Source: Burkholderia ambifaria AMMD
Lineage (GTDB): Bacteria; Pseudomonadota; Gammaproteobacteria; Burkholderiales; Burkholderiaceae
Direction of reading: 5' to 3'
NCBI RefSeq assembly: GCF_000203915.1
Contig: NC_008390.1
Span: 2,232,001 to 2,296,000, forward strand
DNA: 64,000 bases
Each line of letters begins with the position of its first letter. Within the stretch, counting starts at the first letter, position 1. The notes beneath the pieces were generated by a model. The model searched no databases. It was not told the DNA's origin and saw nothing but the letters and a program-made list of their open reading frames with translations. Shown one piece after another: positions 44,719-54,746 of this stretch. A program made the position numbers and the translations under genes.

Positions 44719-45678
44719 TCAGTCGTCCAGCGCGGCGAACGCCTGCGCGCGCGCCGGCCAGTCGTCCGGCACGATGAAGCCGCGCGCCGTCTCCCGCCAC
44801 ACACCGTCGCCGTCCTGTCGATGAACGGCGATCAGCGCGGGCGCCTGGCGCGCCGTCAATACGGATGGCAGCGCAAGCGAATTCGCCAGCGGTTCGGGCG
44901 CGGCGTCGGCCGCCACCCGCCGCGGCGCGAGCCAGGCCAGCCGCGCCAGCACGTTCCACGCCGCGCCGTCGGGTTGCGCGGCCGCCCACGCCGGCCACTG
45001 CGCGTGCGTCAGCCAGAAGCCGCGCGGATGATCGGCCGCGATTTCCGCGGCGACCGGCGGCAGCGGCACGCCATGCGGATAGAACAGCCAGCCCTTGATG
45101 AACATCTGCGCATCGGACGGCGCGCCGTAGCCGAGCAGCGCAAACCCGTGGCGATCGCTCAACCGCAACTGATGCTCGAGCAGCCGGCTGCGCTTGCGGT
45201 CGAGGCGGTCGACGAGATTCGGACCGACGAAATCCGCGAGCGATGCGTCGCCCGCCACCGGCGCGCACAGGTAGCACTTCACGGCGAGCTCCCAGTGCAG
45301 GCGCTGCCCGCCCGGCGCATCGACGAGGAAATCGACCTCGCCGAGCGTCTTGCCGTTGCTGCGCAACGGCAGATTGGCGGCGACGAGCCGCAGCGACGGC
45401 CCGTGCGTGAGGAAATATTCGAGCAGGCATTCGGCATAGCGTCCGAGCCGCACCGGCCGCAGCCCGTCGAGCGCACGGTGCAGCGGCTCGGGCGCGGCGT
45501 CGAGCGCGACGAGCCACGCTTCGACGGCCACCCGTTCGGGCCCATCCGACCACGGATGCGCGAGCGGCGCGCCGGGCGCCGCGGTGAGCAGGCTCGGGCT
45601 CGCGAGGAGCCAGCCCAGATCGCGGACCGCGACATCGCGCAGCGTATCGACGAACGCGAACGCCGCGTCGTGCGTCAT
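44719..45678 (-). CDS. DUF1853 family protein, possible PD-(D/E)XK-like nuclease
   Basis: A 319-residue protein of the uncharacterised DUF1853 family. The segment SNGKTLGEVDFLVDAPG followed by QRLHWELAVKCYL (about 105-140) has an Asp and a Glu/Lys pair in an order that recalls PD-(D/E)XK nucleases, though the spacing is ELAVK rather than EXK. The ATG (45678) overlaps the udg stop by four bases, so it is translated with a DNA glycosylase. A DNA-repair role is inferred from this coupling only. No signal peptide or membrane segment. Confidence 0.8.
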   Translation of the reverse strand: MTHDAAFAFVDTLRDVAVRDLGWLLASPSLLTAAPGAPLAHPWSDGPERVAVEAWLVALDAAPEPLHRALDGLRPVRLGRYAECLLEYFLTHGPSLRLVAANLPLRSNGKTLGEVDFLVDAPGGQRLHWELAVKCYLCAPVAGDASLADFVGPNLVDRLDRKRSRLLEHQLRLSDRHGFALLGYGAPSDAQMFIKGWLFYPHGVPLPPVAAEIAADHPRGFWLTHAQWPAWAAAQPDGAAWNVLARLAWLAPRRVAADAAPEPLANSLALPSVLTARQAPALIAVHRQDGDGVWRETARGFIVPDDWPARAQAFAALDD

Positions 45679-46778
45679 TGTGCGGCCGGCCCGGTCGTGT
45701 CGGCGTCCCCCGTCTGCTGGAAGGTATCGCGCGCAAGGCACAAGTCGGCCCACGCCTTCGACTTGTCCTGCAGGCTGCGCAGCAGGTACGCCGGGTGGTA
45801 GGTGACGATCACCGGCACGCCTTCGTACGTGTGCACGCGGCCGCGCAGCGACGCGATGCTCGCGTCCGTCTTCAGCAGCGTCTGCGCGGCGAAGCGGCCG
45901 AGCGCGACGATCAGCTTCGGCTTCACGAGCGCGACCTGGCGCTGCAGGTACGGCTCGCAGCGCGCGACCTCGTCGGGTTCGGGGTTGCGATTGCCGGGCG
46001 GCCGGCACTTGATCACGTTCGCGATGTAGACGTTCTCGCCGCGCTTGAGCGCCAGCGACTGCAGCATGTTGTCGAGCAGCTTGCCGGCCTGGCCGACGAA
46101 CGGCTCGCCCTGCTTGTCCTCGTTCTCGCCCGGCGCTTCGCCGATCAGCATCCAGTCCGCTTCACGATCGCCGACGCCGAACACGGTATTGGTGCGCTTC
46201 TCGCACAGGCGGCAGCTCGTGCAGTCGGCGACGCGTGCGGCGAGCGTGTCCCAGTCGAGCATCGCCACCGGCGTTGCGGCGGGACGCGCTTCGTCCGGCG
46301 GCAGCGGATCGCCGGGCGGCGTCGCGTCGAACCACGCGAAATCGTCTTCGGTGGCCGGCGGCATGTCGTCCGCGGCGGCAAACGGTGCGGGCTCGGCGGA
46401 CGCACGGTCGTCATCGAGCGCGGCGCGCGTGGCCGTACCCGTACCCGCTTCGTCGCGCAGGGCCGCATTGCGAGCCGCGCCGCCCACCGGCGGCGTATCG
46501 TCACGCGGGACCACCCGCGCAGTCGGCTGCGTGGCATGCGGCTGCTGCGTCGCCGCCCGCGGTTTGGCCGCGCCGGATACGCCGGATACGCCGGATACGC
46601 CGGATGCACCGGATGCACTGGATGCACCGGTTGCGGCCGCAACGGCGGACGCGTCGCCCCCTCCGCCGGATGCCGCAGCCGGTGTTTCGCCCGCTTCCGC
46701 GCTTTGCGCGCGCTGCCCGCGCCGCACCCAGATCTGCGCGAGACCCATTTCCTCGAGCGCTGCTTCAGCCCACGCCAT
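45675..46778 (-). CDS. Family 4-like uracil-DNA glycosylase with long linker
   Basis: A 367-residue protein with a C-terminal family-4-type UDG domain: [10 protein letters not shown] supplies two iron-sulfur Cys near residue 185, motif A is [18 protein letters not shown] near 205, and motif B THPAYLL-like TYHPAYLLR near 335. These enzymes excise uracil from DNA and bind a [4Fe-4S] cluster. The first 30 residues ([19 protein letters not shown]) are conserved and predicted helical; residues 35-160 are Ala/Ser/Gly-rich low-complexity linker with SGV repeats. It overlaps rimI by 14 bases and DUF1853 by four. Confidence 0.92.
   Translation of the reverse strand: MAWAEAALEEMGLAQIWVRRGQRAQSAEAGETPAAASGGGGDASAVAAATGASSASGASGVSGVSGVSGAAKPRAATQQPHATQPTARVVPRDDTPPVGGAARNAALRDEAGTGTATRAALDDDRASAEPAPFAAADDMPPATEDDFAWFDATPPGDPLPPDEARPAATPVAMLDWDTLAARVADCTSCRLCEKRTNTVFGVGDREADWMLIGEAPGENEDKQGEPFVGQAGKLLDNMLQSLALKRGENVYIANVIKCRPPGNRNPEPDEVARCEPYLQRQVALVKPKLIVALGRFAAQTLLKTDASIASLRGRVHTYEGVPVIVTYHPAYLLRSLQDKSKAWADLCLARDTFQQTGDADTTGPAAQ
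46571..46630 (-). repeat. Nine-base tandem repeats in the uracil-DNA glycosylase linker
   Basis: Six or more near-identical nine-base units (CGCCGGATA, degenerating to CACCGGATG) encode Ser-Gly-Val/Ala triplets in the linker. Copy-number change would stay in frame. Confidence 0.9.
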
Positions 46779-47265
46779 GCGTGTCCCCTTCGTCCTTGTT
46801 CAGCGTCAGACGCATTACGATCGCGTCCTCCCGGCCGCGATGCCGCGCCGGATAGTAGTTCTTGCGCCGGCCGATCGTCACGAAGCCGAAGCGCTCGTAC
46901 AGATGGATCGCGCGCAGATTCGACGGCCGCACCTCGAGCAGCACGCCGTCGAGCCGCTCCGCGCGCGAGATGCGCACCGCTTCGCGCAGCAGCGCGAGGC
47001 CCGCGCCCGAGTGCTGGGCGGCCGGGGCGACGCACAGGTTCAGCAGGTGCATCTCGTCGATCACCGGCATCAGCACGCAATAGCCGACGAGCGCGCCCGT
47101 CACATGCCGCAGGCACACGCCGAAATAGCCGTTGCGCAGCGAATCCTCGAAGTTGCCGCGGCTCCACGGGAATTCGTACGCGACCTGCTCGATCGCGACG
47201 ACCTCGTCGAGATCGGTGTCGGTCATCGGCGACAAATAGCGGTCGCTCAGCAGTACACCCGTCAT
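46765..47265 (-). CDS. rimI: Ribosomal protein S18 alanine N-acetyltransferase-like GNAT enzyme
   Basis: A 166-residue GNAT acetyltransferase. GGAG precedes ATG 47265. [21 protein letters not shown] near the start and [20 protein letters not shown] (acetyl-CoA loop) identify RimI. It overlaps tsaB by four bases (ATGA) and udg by 14; tsaB-rimI linkage is widespread in bacteria. Confidence 0.94.
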   Translation of the reverse strand: MTGVLLSDRYLSPMTDTDLDEVVAIEQVAYEFPWSRGNFEDSLRNGYFGVCLRHVTGALVGYCVLMPVIDEMHLLNLCVAPAAQHSGAGLALLREAVRISRAERLDGVLLEVRPSNLRAIHLYERFGFVTIGRRKNYYPARHRGREDAIVMRLTLNKDEGDTHGVG

Positions 47266-48020
47266 CCTTTCACTCCGCCCGTCTGCGCGGCGCGCGCCGC
47301 GATGCGCTCGGCGGTGGTCTGCGCGACCTTGTCGCGCACGTATTCCGGCGCGGCCTGGTCGGCCGGCACCGTACGGCCGGCGCGAAACGCGCGCAGCGCG
47401 GCATGCGCGACCGCCAACGCATGCGGCAGCGCATCGCCGTCGATCACGGCTGCCGCGGCGGCGGCCGGCAACTGCGCGCCGAACGCGGCCGCCGCGTTGC
47501 CCGCGAGCGTGAACGGCACGTCGGGCACGCCGACGGCGCCGGGCGCGTCGAGCGACGCCGGATGCAGCGTGCGCCAGTCGCCCGCCTGGTCGTCCCACGC
47601 GAAATCGGCCCAGTATGCTTGGTCCATCCGCGCGTCGAGCGCGGCCAGCACGCGCGTCGTGCCGGGCGCGCGCAGCCGCGCGTGCTCGGCGCATGCCAGC
47701 AGCGTGCTCACCGGCACGACCGGCAGCCCGCGCCCGAACGCGAGCCCCTGGGTAATGCCGGTCGCGGTACGCAGGCCGGTGAACGAGCCGGGGCCCGCGC
47801 CGAACGCGATCGCGTCGCAGTCGGCGAACGACAGGCCCGATTCGGCGAAGAGTTCCTGGATGGCCGGCAGCACGCGCGTGCTCGACACGGCGCCCGTCGG
47901 TTCGTGGCGGACCCAGGTTTGCGGGGTGGAAACGGCGTCATCGGCCGAAGCCGAGCGCAGCAGCGCGACCGAGCAGAATTCGGTCGACGTATCGATGGCG
48001 AGGAGCACTGTTTGCGTCAT
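47262..48020 (-). CDS. tsaB: tRNA threonylcarbamoyladenosine synthesis protein TsaB
   Basis: A 252-residue actin-fold protein that partners TsaD and TsaE to install t6A37 in ANN-decoding tRNAs. [16 protein letters not shown] at the start and [23 protein letters not shown] near 75 are diagnostic. ATG 48020 is used; an ATG three codons earlier is possible, and neither has a good ribosome-binding site. First gene of tsaB-rimI-udg-DUF1853. Confidence 0.95.
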   Translation of the reverse strand: MTQTVLLAIDTSTEFCSVALLRSASADDAVSTPQTWVRHEPTGAVSSTRVLPAIQELFAESGLSFADCDAIAFGAGPGSFTGLRTATGITQGLAFGRGLPVVPVSTLLACAEHARLRAPGTTRVLAALDARMDQAYWADFAWDDQAGDWRTLHPASLDAPGAVGVPDVPFTLAGNAAAAFGAQLPAAAAAAVIDGDALPHALAVAHAALRAFRAGRTVPADQAAPEYVRDKVAQTTAERIAARAAQTGGVKG

Positions 48021-48176
48021 GGCCGACATTGTAATGCGGCGCCCCGCTCCCACGGGCGATCGGACCCGATCCAGATGCGTGCGCCGCGCGGCCGGCGGTT
48101 TGGAAGGATCGCTCGACCCCGCGCGGCGCGGCGCTTGTTAAGATCGGCCGACTCGAAACCCTTACGGAGACACACG

Positions 48177-48446
48177 ATGAGCGATCTCACCGCCCAATTC
48201 GACCAGGCCCAGGTCGACGTCAAGCAACTGCCCGAGCGTCCGGGCAACCTGACGCTGCTGCGCCTGTACGCGCTCTTCAAGCAAGCGACCGACGGCGACG
48301 CGCACGGCGACAAGCCGGGCTTCACCGATATCGTCGGCAAGTACAAGTACGACGCGTGGGAAGCGCTGAAAGGCACGTCGCAGGACGCCGCCAAGCAGCA
48401 GTATGTCGAACTCGTCGAATCGCTGAAGAACGGCACGGCATCCTGA
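48177..48446 (+). CDS. Acyl-CoA-binding protein (ACBP)
   Basis: An 89-residue four-helix protein of the ACBP family, which in eukaryotes holds long-chain acyl-CoA. ALFKQATDGDAHGDKPGF and KYKYDAWEALKGTSQDAAKQQY carry the conserved Lys/Tyr ligand residues. No signal peptide. ACBP is uncommon in bacteria but recurrent in Burkholderia relatives; it may buffer acyl-CoA, for example during fatty-acid growth when the nearby glyoxylate shunt is needed (inference). It has its own short upstream region, divergent from tsaB. Confidence 0.93.
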   Translation: MSDLTAQFDQAQVDVKQLPERPGNLTLLRLYALFKQATDGDAHGDKPGFTDIVGKYKYDAWEALKGTSQDAAKQQYVELVESLKNGTAS

Positions 48447-48806
48447 CCGGATCGCCCTCCCCGCAATCGGCAATCAAATCAGTGGCGCAGCGCAGCAAAT
48501 TTCTTTATAATGCGGCCTGCGTCACCCCCGCGCTCGGCTCGAAAGCCGTTCCGGCCAGACGCCTCGTAGCGTTATGCTCCAATCCGGTTTAGAACCTGTC
48601 CCCTCCTGCTTCGACCCTCGCGGTCGTCACTCTCAGGCTGGCGGCCCCGCTCCTGAAGCGCGCCGCACCCAAAACAGCTTCTAATGCCTCATCCGCCGAA
48701 GGTTCGGCGGATTGCACCCCCGTTTCCTGATTTGCTCGCTGAATCCGACGACTTGGGTATGCGCGATTGGCGCCGACGTTTCACCCACTGTGTTTCAAGG
48801 ATTGTT
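48447..48806 (+). promoter_or_regulatory. Promoter and long structured leader of the DEAD-box helicase
   Basis: In this 360-base gap, TATAAT at 48506-48511 has a weak -35 (TGGCGC, 17 bases upstream). It would give a leader of about 290 bases. The leader holds a 36-codon open frame (48574-48684) and a 10-bp perfect hairpin at 48691-48712 (ATCCGCCGAA-GG-TTCGGCGGAT). The uORF stop overlaps an ATG (TAATG) in frame with the helicase. Long leaders are common in cold-induced helicase genes. Confidence 0.5.
48691..48712 (+). other. Perfect leader hairpin
   Basis: A 10-bp stem (48691-48700 with 48703-48712) and a two-base loop, 95 bases upstream of the helicase start. No T run follows, so it is a leader structure, not a terminator. 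Confidence 0.75.
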
Positions 48807-50345
48807 ATGACTTCGAGCATTAACTCCAGCCCGCTCAACGCGATCGCCGACCAGGCGCTCGGTCTCGACGACGCCGCCGTACCGGCCGCGATCGAACCGG
48901 CGTCGGACGAGCCCAGCTTCGCGTCGCTCGGGCTGTCGCCGGAGATCGTCTCCGCGCTGGAGGCCGCCGGCTATGTGAAGCCGACGCCGGTCCAACAGCG
49001 CGCGATTCCGGCCGGCATCGCCGGCCGTGACCTGCTGGTGTCGAGCCCGACCGGTTCGGGCAAGACGGCCGCCTTCATGCTGCCCGCGATCGAACGTTTC
49101 GCGCAGCTTCAGAAGACGCTGGCGCAGCAACCGCGCACGCCGCGCGAACCGAGCCAGGGCGACCGCCGCGTGCGCCGCCCGCAACCCGTCGCGCGCCCGG
49201 GCCTGCTCGTGCTGACGCCGACCCGCGAACTCGCGATGCAGGTCACGACGGCCGCATCGACCTACGGCAAGCACCTGAAGCGCCTGCGCACCGTCAGCAT
49301 CCTCGGCGGCGTCGCCTATGGCCAGCAGCTGATGCTGCTCGCGAAGAACCCGGAAATCCTGGTTGCCACGCCGGGCCGCCTGCTCGATCACCTCGAGCGC
49401 GGCCGCATTGACCTGTCGGAACTGAAGATGCTCGTGCTCGACGAAGCCGACCGCATGCTCGACATGGGCTTCATCGACGACATCGAGACGATCGTCGCGG
49501 CAACGCCCGCGTCGCGCCAGACCATGCTGTTCTCGGCCACGCTCGACGGCAAGATCGGTTCGCTGACGGGCCGCCTGCTGAAGGACCCGGAGCGCATCGA
49601 GATCCAGCAGCGCCTCGAGTCGCGCACGAACATCGCGCAGACCGTGCACTACGTCGACGACCGCGACCACAAGGATCGTCTGCTCGATCACCTGCTGCGC
49701 GACGACGCGCTCGACCAGGCGATCATCTTCACGGCGACCAAGATCGACGCCGACCAGCTCGCCGGCCGTCTCGCCGACGCAGGCTTCGAATCGGCCGCAC
49801 TGCACGGCGACCTGCCGCAGGGCGCGCGTAACCGCACGATCCGTGCGCTGCGCGAGCGCCGTGTGCGCGTGCTGGTTGCGACCGACGTCGCGGCCCGCGG
49901 CATCGACATCCCGGGCATCACGCACGTATTCAACTACGACCTGCCGAAGTTCGCGGAAGACTACGTGCACCGTATCGGCCGTACGGGCCGCGCCGGCCGT
50001 TCGGGCACCGCGGTGAGCCTCGTGCACCACGCCGAACAGGGCGCGCTCAAGCGCATCGAGCGCTTCGTGCGCTCGCCGCTGCCGGTCAACGTGATCGAAG
50101 GCTTCGAGCCGCGCAAGGCACCCGCGCGCACCGGCAGCACCGGTGGCCGCGGCCGTCCGGGCGGCGGTAACGGCGGTCGTCGTTTCGGCGGTAAGCCGGG
50201 CGGCGGTCATGCCGGCGCCGGCCGTAGCTACGGCGGCGGCAATGGCGGCGGCTGGAGCGGCAAGCCGAGCGGCAGCCGTGACGGCGGCCCGCGTCGCGAC
50301 GGCCAACGCAGCAGCGGCCCGCGTCGCAGCAACTCGGCGTCGTAA
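48807..50345 (+). CDS. DEAD-box ATP-dependent RNA helicase (RhlE/SrmB-like)
   Basis: A 512-residue helicase with all superfamily motifs: Q motif (SFASLGLSPEI...PTPVQ), SPTGSGKTAAF (motif I, near residue 80), PTRELAMQ (Ia), VLDEADRMLDMGF (II), FSATL (III), ATDVAARGIDIPG (V) and HRIGRTGRAGRSG (VI). A basic insert (PRTPREPSQGDRRVRRP) lies between motifs I and Ia. The C-terminal about 80 residues are Gly/Arg/Ser-rich, suited to RNA binding. AAGGA precedes ATG 48807. An upstream in-frame ATG at 48684 would add 41 residues and is less likely. Roles in ribosome assembly or RNA decay are typical for the family. Confidence 0.92.
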   Translation: MTSSINSSPLNAIADQALGLDDAAVPAAIEPASDEPSFASLGLSPEIVSALEAAGYVKPTPVQQRAIPAGIAGRDLLVSSPTGSGKTAAFMLPAIERFAQLQKTLAQQPRTPREPSQGDRRVRRPQPVARPGLLVLTPTRELAMQVTTAASTYGKHLKRLRTVSILGGVAYGQQLMLLAKNPEILVATPGRLLDHLERGRIDLSELKMLVLDEADRMLDMGFIDDIETIVAATPASRQTMLFSATLDGKIGSLTGRLLKDPERIEIQQRLESRTNIAQTVHYVDDRDHKDRLLDHLLRDDALDQAIIFTATKIDADQLAGRLADAGFESAALHGDLPQGARNRTIRALRERRVRVLVATDVAARGIDIPGITHVFNYDLPKFAEDYVHRIGRTGRAGRSGTAVSLVHHAEQGALKRIERFVRSPLPVNVIEGFEPRKAPARTGSTGGRGRPGGGNGGRRFGGKPGGGHAGAGRSYGGGNGGGWSGKPSGSRDGGPRRDGQRSSGPRRSNSAS

Positions 50346-50396
50346 GCACGCCCGGGCGGCTCCGGCCGCCCGACGGAGGGCCACCCCATCCGGCAG

Positions 50397-50423
50397 ACCG
50401 GCGCACCCGCGCCGGTTTTTTTT
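50397..50423 (+). terminator. Terminator of the helicase gene
   Basis: ACCGGCGC (50397-50404), loop ACCC, GCGCCGGT (50409-50416) and a run of eight T. Confidence 0.92.
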
Positions 50424-50733
50424 CGTCCCGCCCCACATTTCACGATGCGGAAAATTTTTTTGCGTCGTAAAAAGTCATGCTGCGCGGCACAACCTTACGA
50501 TTGCGAGATGGGAAAAATCGTTTCTCATTGCGAAACGTTACTGGCAACCTTTTGATTCATAACGATTAAAAAATTTCGAGCTTCCGGAGATAGCCCCTGT
50601 TTCATGTCGGTCGGTTTGCCTAGACTCTTATACAAGACTTCGCGAAACGGCAGCACCCCGCTCCGCTTCGCGAACAGCATCCTCACCGTCCGATTCGACT
50701 CATCAGGCAACGCACCGTATCAAGGAGCTCATC
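50424..50733 (+). promoter_or_regulatory. aceA upstream regulatory region
   Basis: This AT-richer stretch contains two ATTGCGA copies (50500-50506 and 50527-50533) spaced 27 bases apart, the second inside an inverted repeat CGTTTC-N7-GAAACG (50519-50537). TATACA near 50630 is a possible -10 without a good -35. Isocitrate lyase is usually induced by acetate or fatty acids, so these are candidate operator sites. I cannot name the regulator. Confidence 0.4.
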
Positions 50734-52041
<1,308 letters not shown>

Positions 52042-52183
52042 CGCGCGCAAGCGTCACGCCGATGCCCGCCCGTCACGCGACGGCGCGGCATCGGCGGCAC
52101 CGAACAAAAATCAGGGAGGAGACGGCAGGCGCGCGGTGACCCGCGCGACCCGCCGCGCGCGGCCCTCGGCCGCCTGCAACGAC

Positions 52184-52214
52184 GCGCGCCGGCTTCGTCC
52201 GGCGCGCCCTTTTT
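52184..52214 (+). terminator. Terminator of aceA
   Basis: GCGCGCCGG (52184-52192) pairs with CCGGCGCGC (52199-52207), loop CTTCGT, followed by five T. Confidence 0.88.
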
Positions 52215-52263
52215 CAGCGGCGCTGCCGTGCCGCCGCCCGCGCGGCCACGGACGACGTCGCCG

Positions 52264-52698
52264 CTACCGATAGACAATCACCGGAATTTTCGTATGGGTC
52301 AGCACGCGCTGCGTCTCGCTGCCGATCAGCAGGCTGCCGAGCCCGCGGCGCCCGTGGGACGCCATGAAGATCACGTCGCAACCGCCGCGTTCGGCCGCCT
52401 CGATGATGCCGAGATACGGAGACGGATGCACGCTCGTCCAGCTGTCACAGACGACGCCGGCCGCCTTCGCGGCCGCCTGCACCTCGTCGAGGTGCGCGCG
52501 CGCCTCGCGCTCGCTGCGCGCGCGGAAATCGGCGGGCGGCTCGATGATCACTTCGGAAAACGGCGAGTACGGATACTGCGGCAGACACGCGTAGGCCGTG
52601 ACCTGCGCGCCGACCGCGCGCGCCAGGTCGATCGCGCCGTCGATCGCCTTCTGCGACAGTTCGGAACCGTCGGTTGGAACGAGGATGTGCCGGAACAT
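52264..52698 (-). CDS. Universal stress protein (UspA family)
   Basis: A 144-residue single Usp domain. FRHILVPTDGSELSQKAIDG opens the fold and ASHGRRGLGSLLIGSETQRVL near the end has the ATP-binding G-2X-G-9X-G(S) pattern. AAGGAGG lies at good spacing before ATG 52698. Such proteins respond to starvation and stress; a role linked to the adjacent shunt genes is unproven. Confidence 0.92.
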   Translation of the reverse strand: MFRHILVPTDGSELSQKAIDGAIDLARAVGAQVTAYACLPQYPYSPFSEVIIEPPADFRARSEREARAHLDEVQAAAKAAGVVCDSWTSVHPSPYLGIIEAAERGGCDVIFMASHGRRGLGSLLIGSETQRVLTHTKIPVIVYR

Positions 52699-52857
52699 CG
52701 CGCCCTCCTTCGTCAGACGCACCGCGCGCGCCGCGAACCCATGCGAGCCGGCCCCGGCGTGTCGCGCATGCCAGTTTCGATTGTAGTGCGCGAAACCGGG
52801 CGGCCGGCGCCGTCAGCGGGTTCGCCCTCATATCGGAAACGCGCGGGCGGCCGCGCG

Positions 52858-53763
52858 CTACTCGCCCCAATACCCGGGCCGCTCGTACGTGTGTTTCAGG
52901 TAATCGAGAAACAGCCGCACGCGCAGCGGCAGGTGGCGGCGCTGCGGAAACACCGCGTGGATGCCGATCGGCGGCGCCGCGAACGCATCGAGCACGCTGA
53001 CGAGCCGGCCGGCCGCGATGTCGCCGCCGACCTCCCACCACGATCGCCAGGCCAGGCCGTAGCCGGCGAGGCACCACTCGTGCAGCACAGCGCCGTCCGA
53101 GCATTCCATCGTACCGTTCACGCGGATCGACACGACCTTGTCGTCCTCCTGGAACGCCCAGCCGCGCTGCTGGTTCGCGTTCGCGGCCAGCGCGAGGCAG
53201 TTGTGGCGCGCGAGTTCGGCGAGCGTGGCGGGCGTGCCGCGCCGCGCGAGATACGCCGGAGACGCGACGCACACGCGCCGGTTCTCGCCGAGCTTCAGCG
53301 ACACCAGCGACGAATCGGGCAACTCGCCGAGCCGTACCGCGCAATCGAACCCTTCGTTGACGAGGTCGACCATCCGGTCGGACAGGTCGAGCGTGACCGA
53401 CACGTCCGGATGCGCGCCGCTGAACTCGGGCACGAGCGGCGCGACGTGGCGCCGCCCGAAGCCGGCCGGCGCGGAAATACGCAGGTGGCCGCTCGCCTTC
53501 ACGCCGCCGGCGGACACGCTCGCCTCCGCGTTCTGCATGTCGTTGATGATCCGCTGGCAATCCTCGAGGAAGGCCGACCCCTCGAAAGTCAGCGTGAGCT
53601 TGCGGGTCGTCCGCACCAGCAGCTTGACGCCGAGCCGCTCCTCGAGCGCGTCGAGGCGGCGGCCGATGATCGCCGGCGCGACGCCTTCCGCGTGCGCGGC
53701 CGCCGACAGGCTGCCCTTCGCCGCGACCGCGGCGAACGTTTCGATCTGTTTGAACCGGTCCAT
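52858..53763 (-). CDS. LysR-family transcriptional regulator
   Basis: A 301-residue regulator with N-terminal winged helix (MDRFKQIETFAAVAAKGSLSAAAH, residues 1-60) and a periplasmic-binding-like effector domain (about 90-290). It is divergent from the haloacid dehalogenase gene with 154 bases between, the usual LysR layout, so the dehalogenase is the likely target. The effector cannot be deduced. Confidence 0.92.
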   Translation of the reverse strand: MDRFKQIETFAAVAAKGSLSAAAHAEGVAPAIIGRRLDALEERLGVKLLVRTTRKLTLTFEGSAFLEDCQRIINDMQNAEASVSAGGVKASGHLRISAPAGFGRRHVAPLVPEFSGAHPDVSVTLDLSDRMVDLVNEGFDCAVRLGELPDSSLVSLKLGENRRVCVASPAYLARRGTPATLAELARHNCLALAANANQQRGWAFQEDDKVVSIRVNGTMECSDGAVLHEWCLAGYGLAWRSWWEVGGDIAAGRLVSVLDAFAAPPIGIHAVFPQRRHLPLRVRLFLDYLKHTYERPGYWGE

Positions 53764-53917
53764 GACTCGAAAGGACGGCCATCCCGCCCTTCAAATAGCT
53801 TAAGCCGGTCAAGATTATGTATATGAAAGTAAAAGATCAAGTGATGATTAGCGTCTTTTTTAGTACATGTGATCACAAATAGAATCGACTCGACCTCTGA
53901 AACTGGAGCGCAAGGCT
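53764..53917. promoter_or_regulatory. Divergent LysR/dehalogenase control region
   Basis: An AT-rich gap with a 10-base palindrome TGTGATCACA (53868-53877) and an ATCA-AG-TGAT element near 53837. The first resembles a CRP half-site pair but lacks the six-base spacer. These are candidate regulator sites. Confidence 0.4.
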
Positions 53918-54679
53918 ATGTCGGCCACAACGACACTCTCCTCTCCCGACGCAATCCTCTTCGACGCATTCGGCACGTTGTTCGACGTGCATGCGGTCGT
54001 GGCCGCGGCGGAGCAGATGTTTCCCGGTCACGGGGAGCGGTTGTCGCAGCTGTGGCGACGCAAGCAAATCGAATACTCGCAGTTGCGCACGCTCGCCGAT
54101 CCGGCCGGCGCCCGCTATCGCCCGTTTCGCGACATCACGCTCGACGCGCTGCGCTTCGCCGCGCGCGTGCTCGGCCTCACGCTGAACAGCGCGGCCGAGA
54201 AACGGCTGATGGACGAATACGCGTGCCTATCCACCTACCCCGACACGCTGCCCGCGCTGCGCAAGCTGCGCGCGCTCGACCCGCGCCCGCCGCTCGCGAT
54301 CCTGTCCAACGGCAACCCGGAAATGCTCGACATCGCGATCAAGAGCGCCGGCATGACCGGCCTGTTCGATCGCGTGCTGTCGGCCGACACCGTGCGCGCG
54401 TACAAGCCGAGCCCGGCCGTCTACGCACTCGGCACCGCGGCGTTCGGCGCGAACGCGCGCGACATCGTGTTCGTGTCGTCGAACGCGTGGGACGTCGCGG
54501 GGGCCGCCTGGTTCGGCTACACGACGTTCTGGCTCAATCGCACGGGCGCGCCCGCCGAGGAACTCGGCGCGCCGCCCGACGGCACCGGCAGCGGCATGGC
54601 CGACCTGCTCGCCTTCCTCGCCACCCCGGCTCCATCCGGCAGACCCGCGAACCGCGCGCGCCCCGGCCCGGGCGCATGA
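53918..54679 (+). CDS. L-2-haloacid dehalogenase (HAD type II)
   Basis: A 253-residue HAD hydrolase. The nucleophile is D16 in FDAFGTLFD, then ILSNGNPEML (motif II), KPSPAVY with the catalytic Lys, and FVSSNAWDVAGAAWFG, all as in bacterial (S)-2-haloacid dehalogenases, which hydrolyse L-2-haloacids to D-2-hydroxyacids. Natural substrate may differ. It sits between the shunt genes; monochloroacetate dehalogenation yields glycolate, which can be oxidised to glyoxylate, an attractive but unproven link to AceB. Confidence 0.9.
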   Translation: MSATTTLSSPDAILFDAFGTLFDVHAVVAAAEQMFPGHGERLSQLWRRKQIEYSQLRTLADPAGARYRPFRDITLDALRFAARVLGLTLNSAAEKRLMDEYACLSTYPDTLPALRKLRALDPRPPLAILSNGNPEMLDIAIKSAGMTGLFDRVLSADTVRAYKPSPAVYALGTAAFGANARDIVFVSSNAWDVAGAAWFGYTTFWLNRTGAPAEELGAPPDGTGSGMADLLAFLATPAPSGRPANRARPGPGA

Positions 54680-54746
54680 GGGTCGCGGCGCTGCCGCCTT
54701 CCCCCTTCACCGAAACCGCAACTGACCGACCAAGGAGATGAGACTC

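Noticed and set aside
44719..46008. A longer DUF1853 frame beginning at 46008
   Set aside because: The first 110 codons run in the shadow of udg; the ATG at 45678 with the ATGA overlap is far better.
53868..53877. CRP-like site TGTGATCACA
   Set aside because: CRP needs six bases between the halves; this palindrome has none, so it is kept only as a candidate regulator site.
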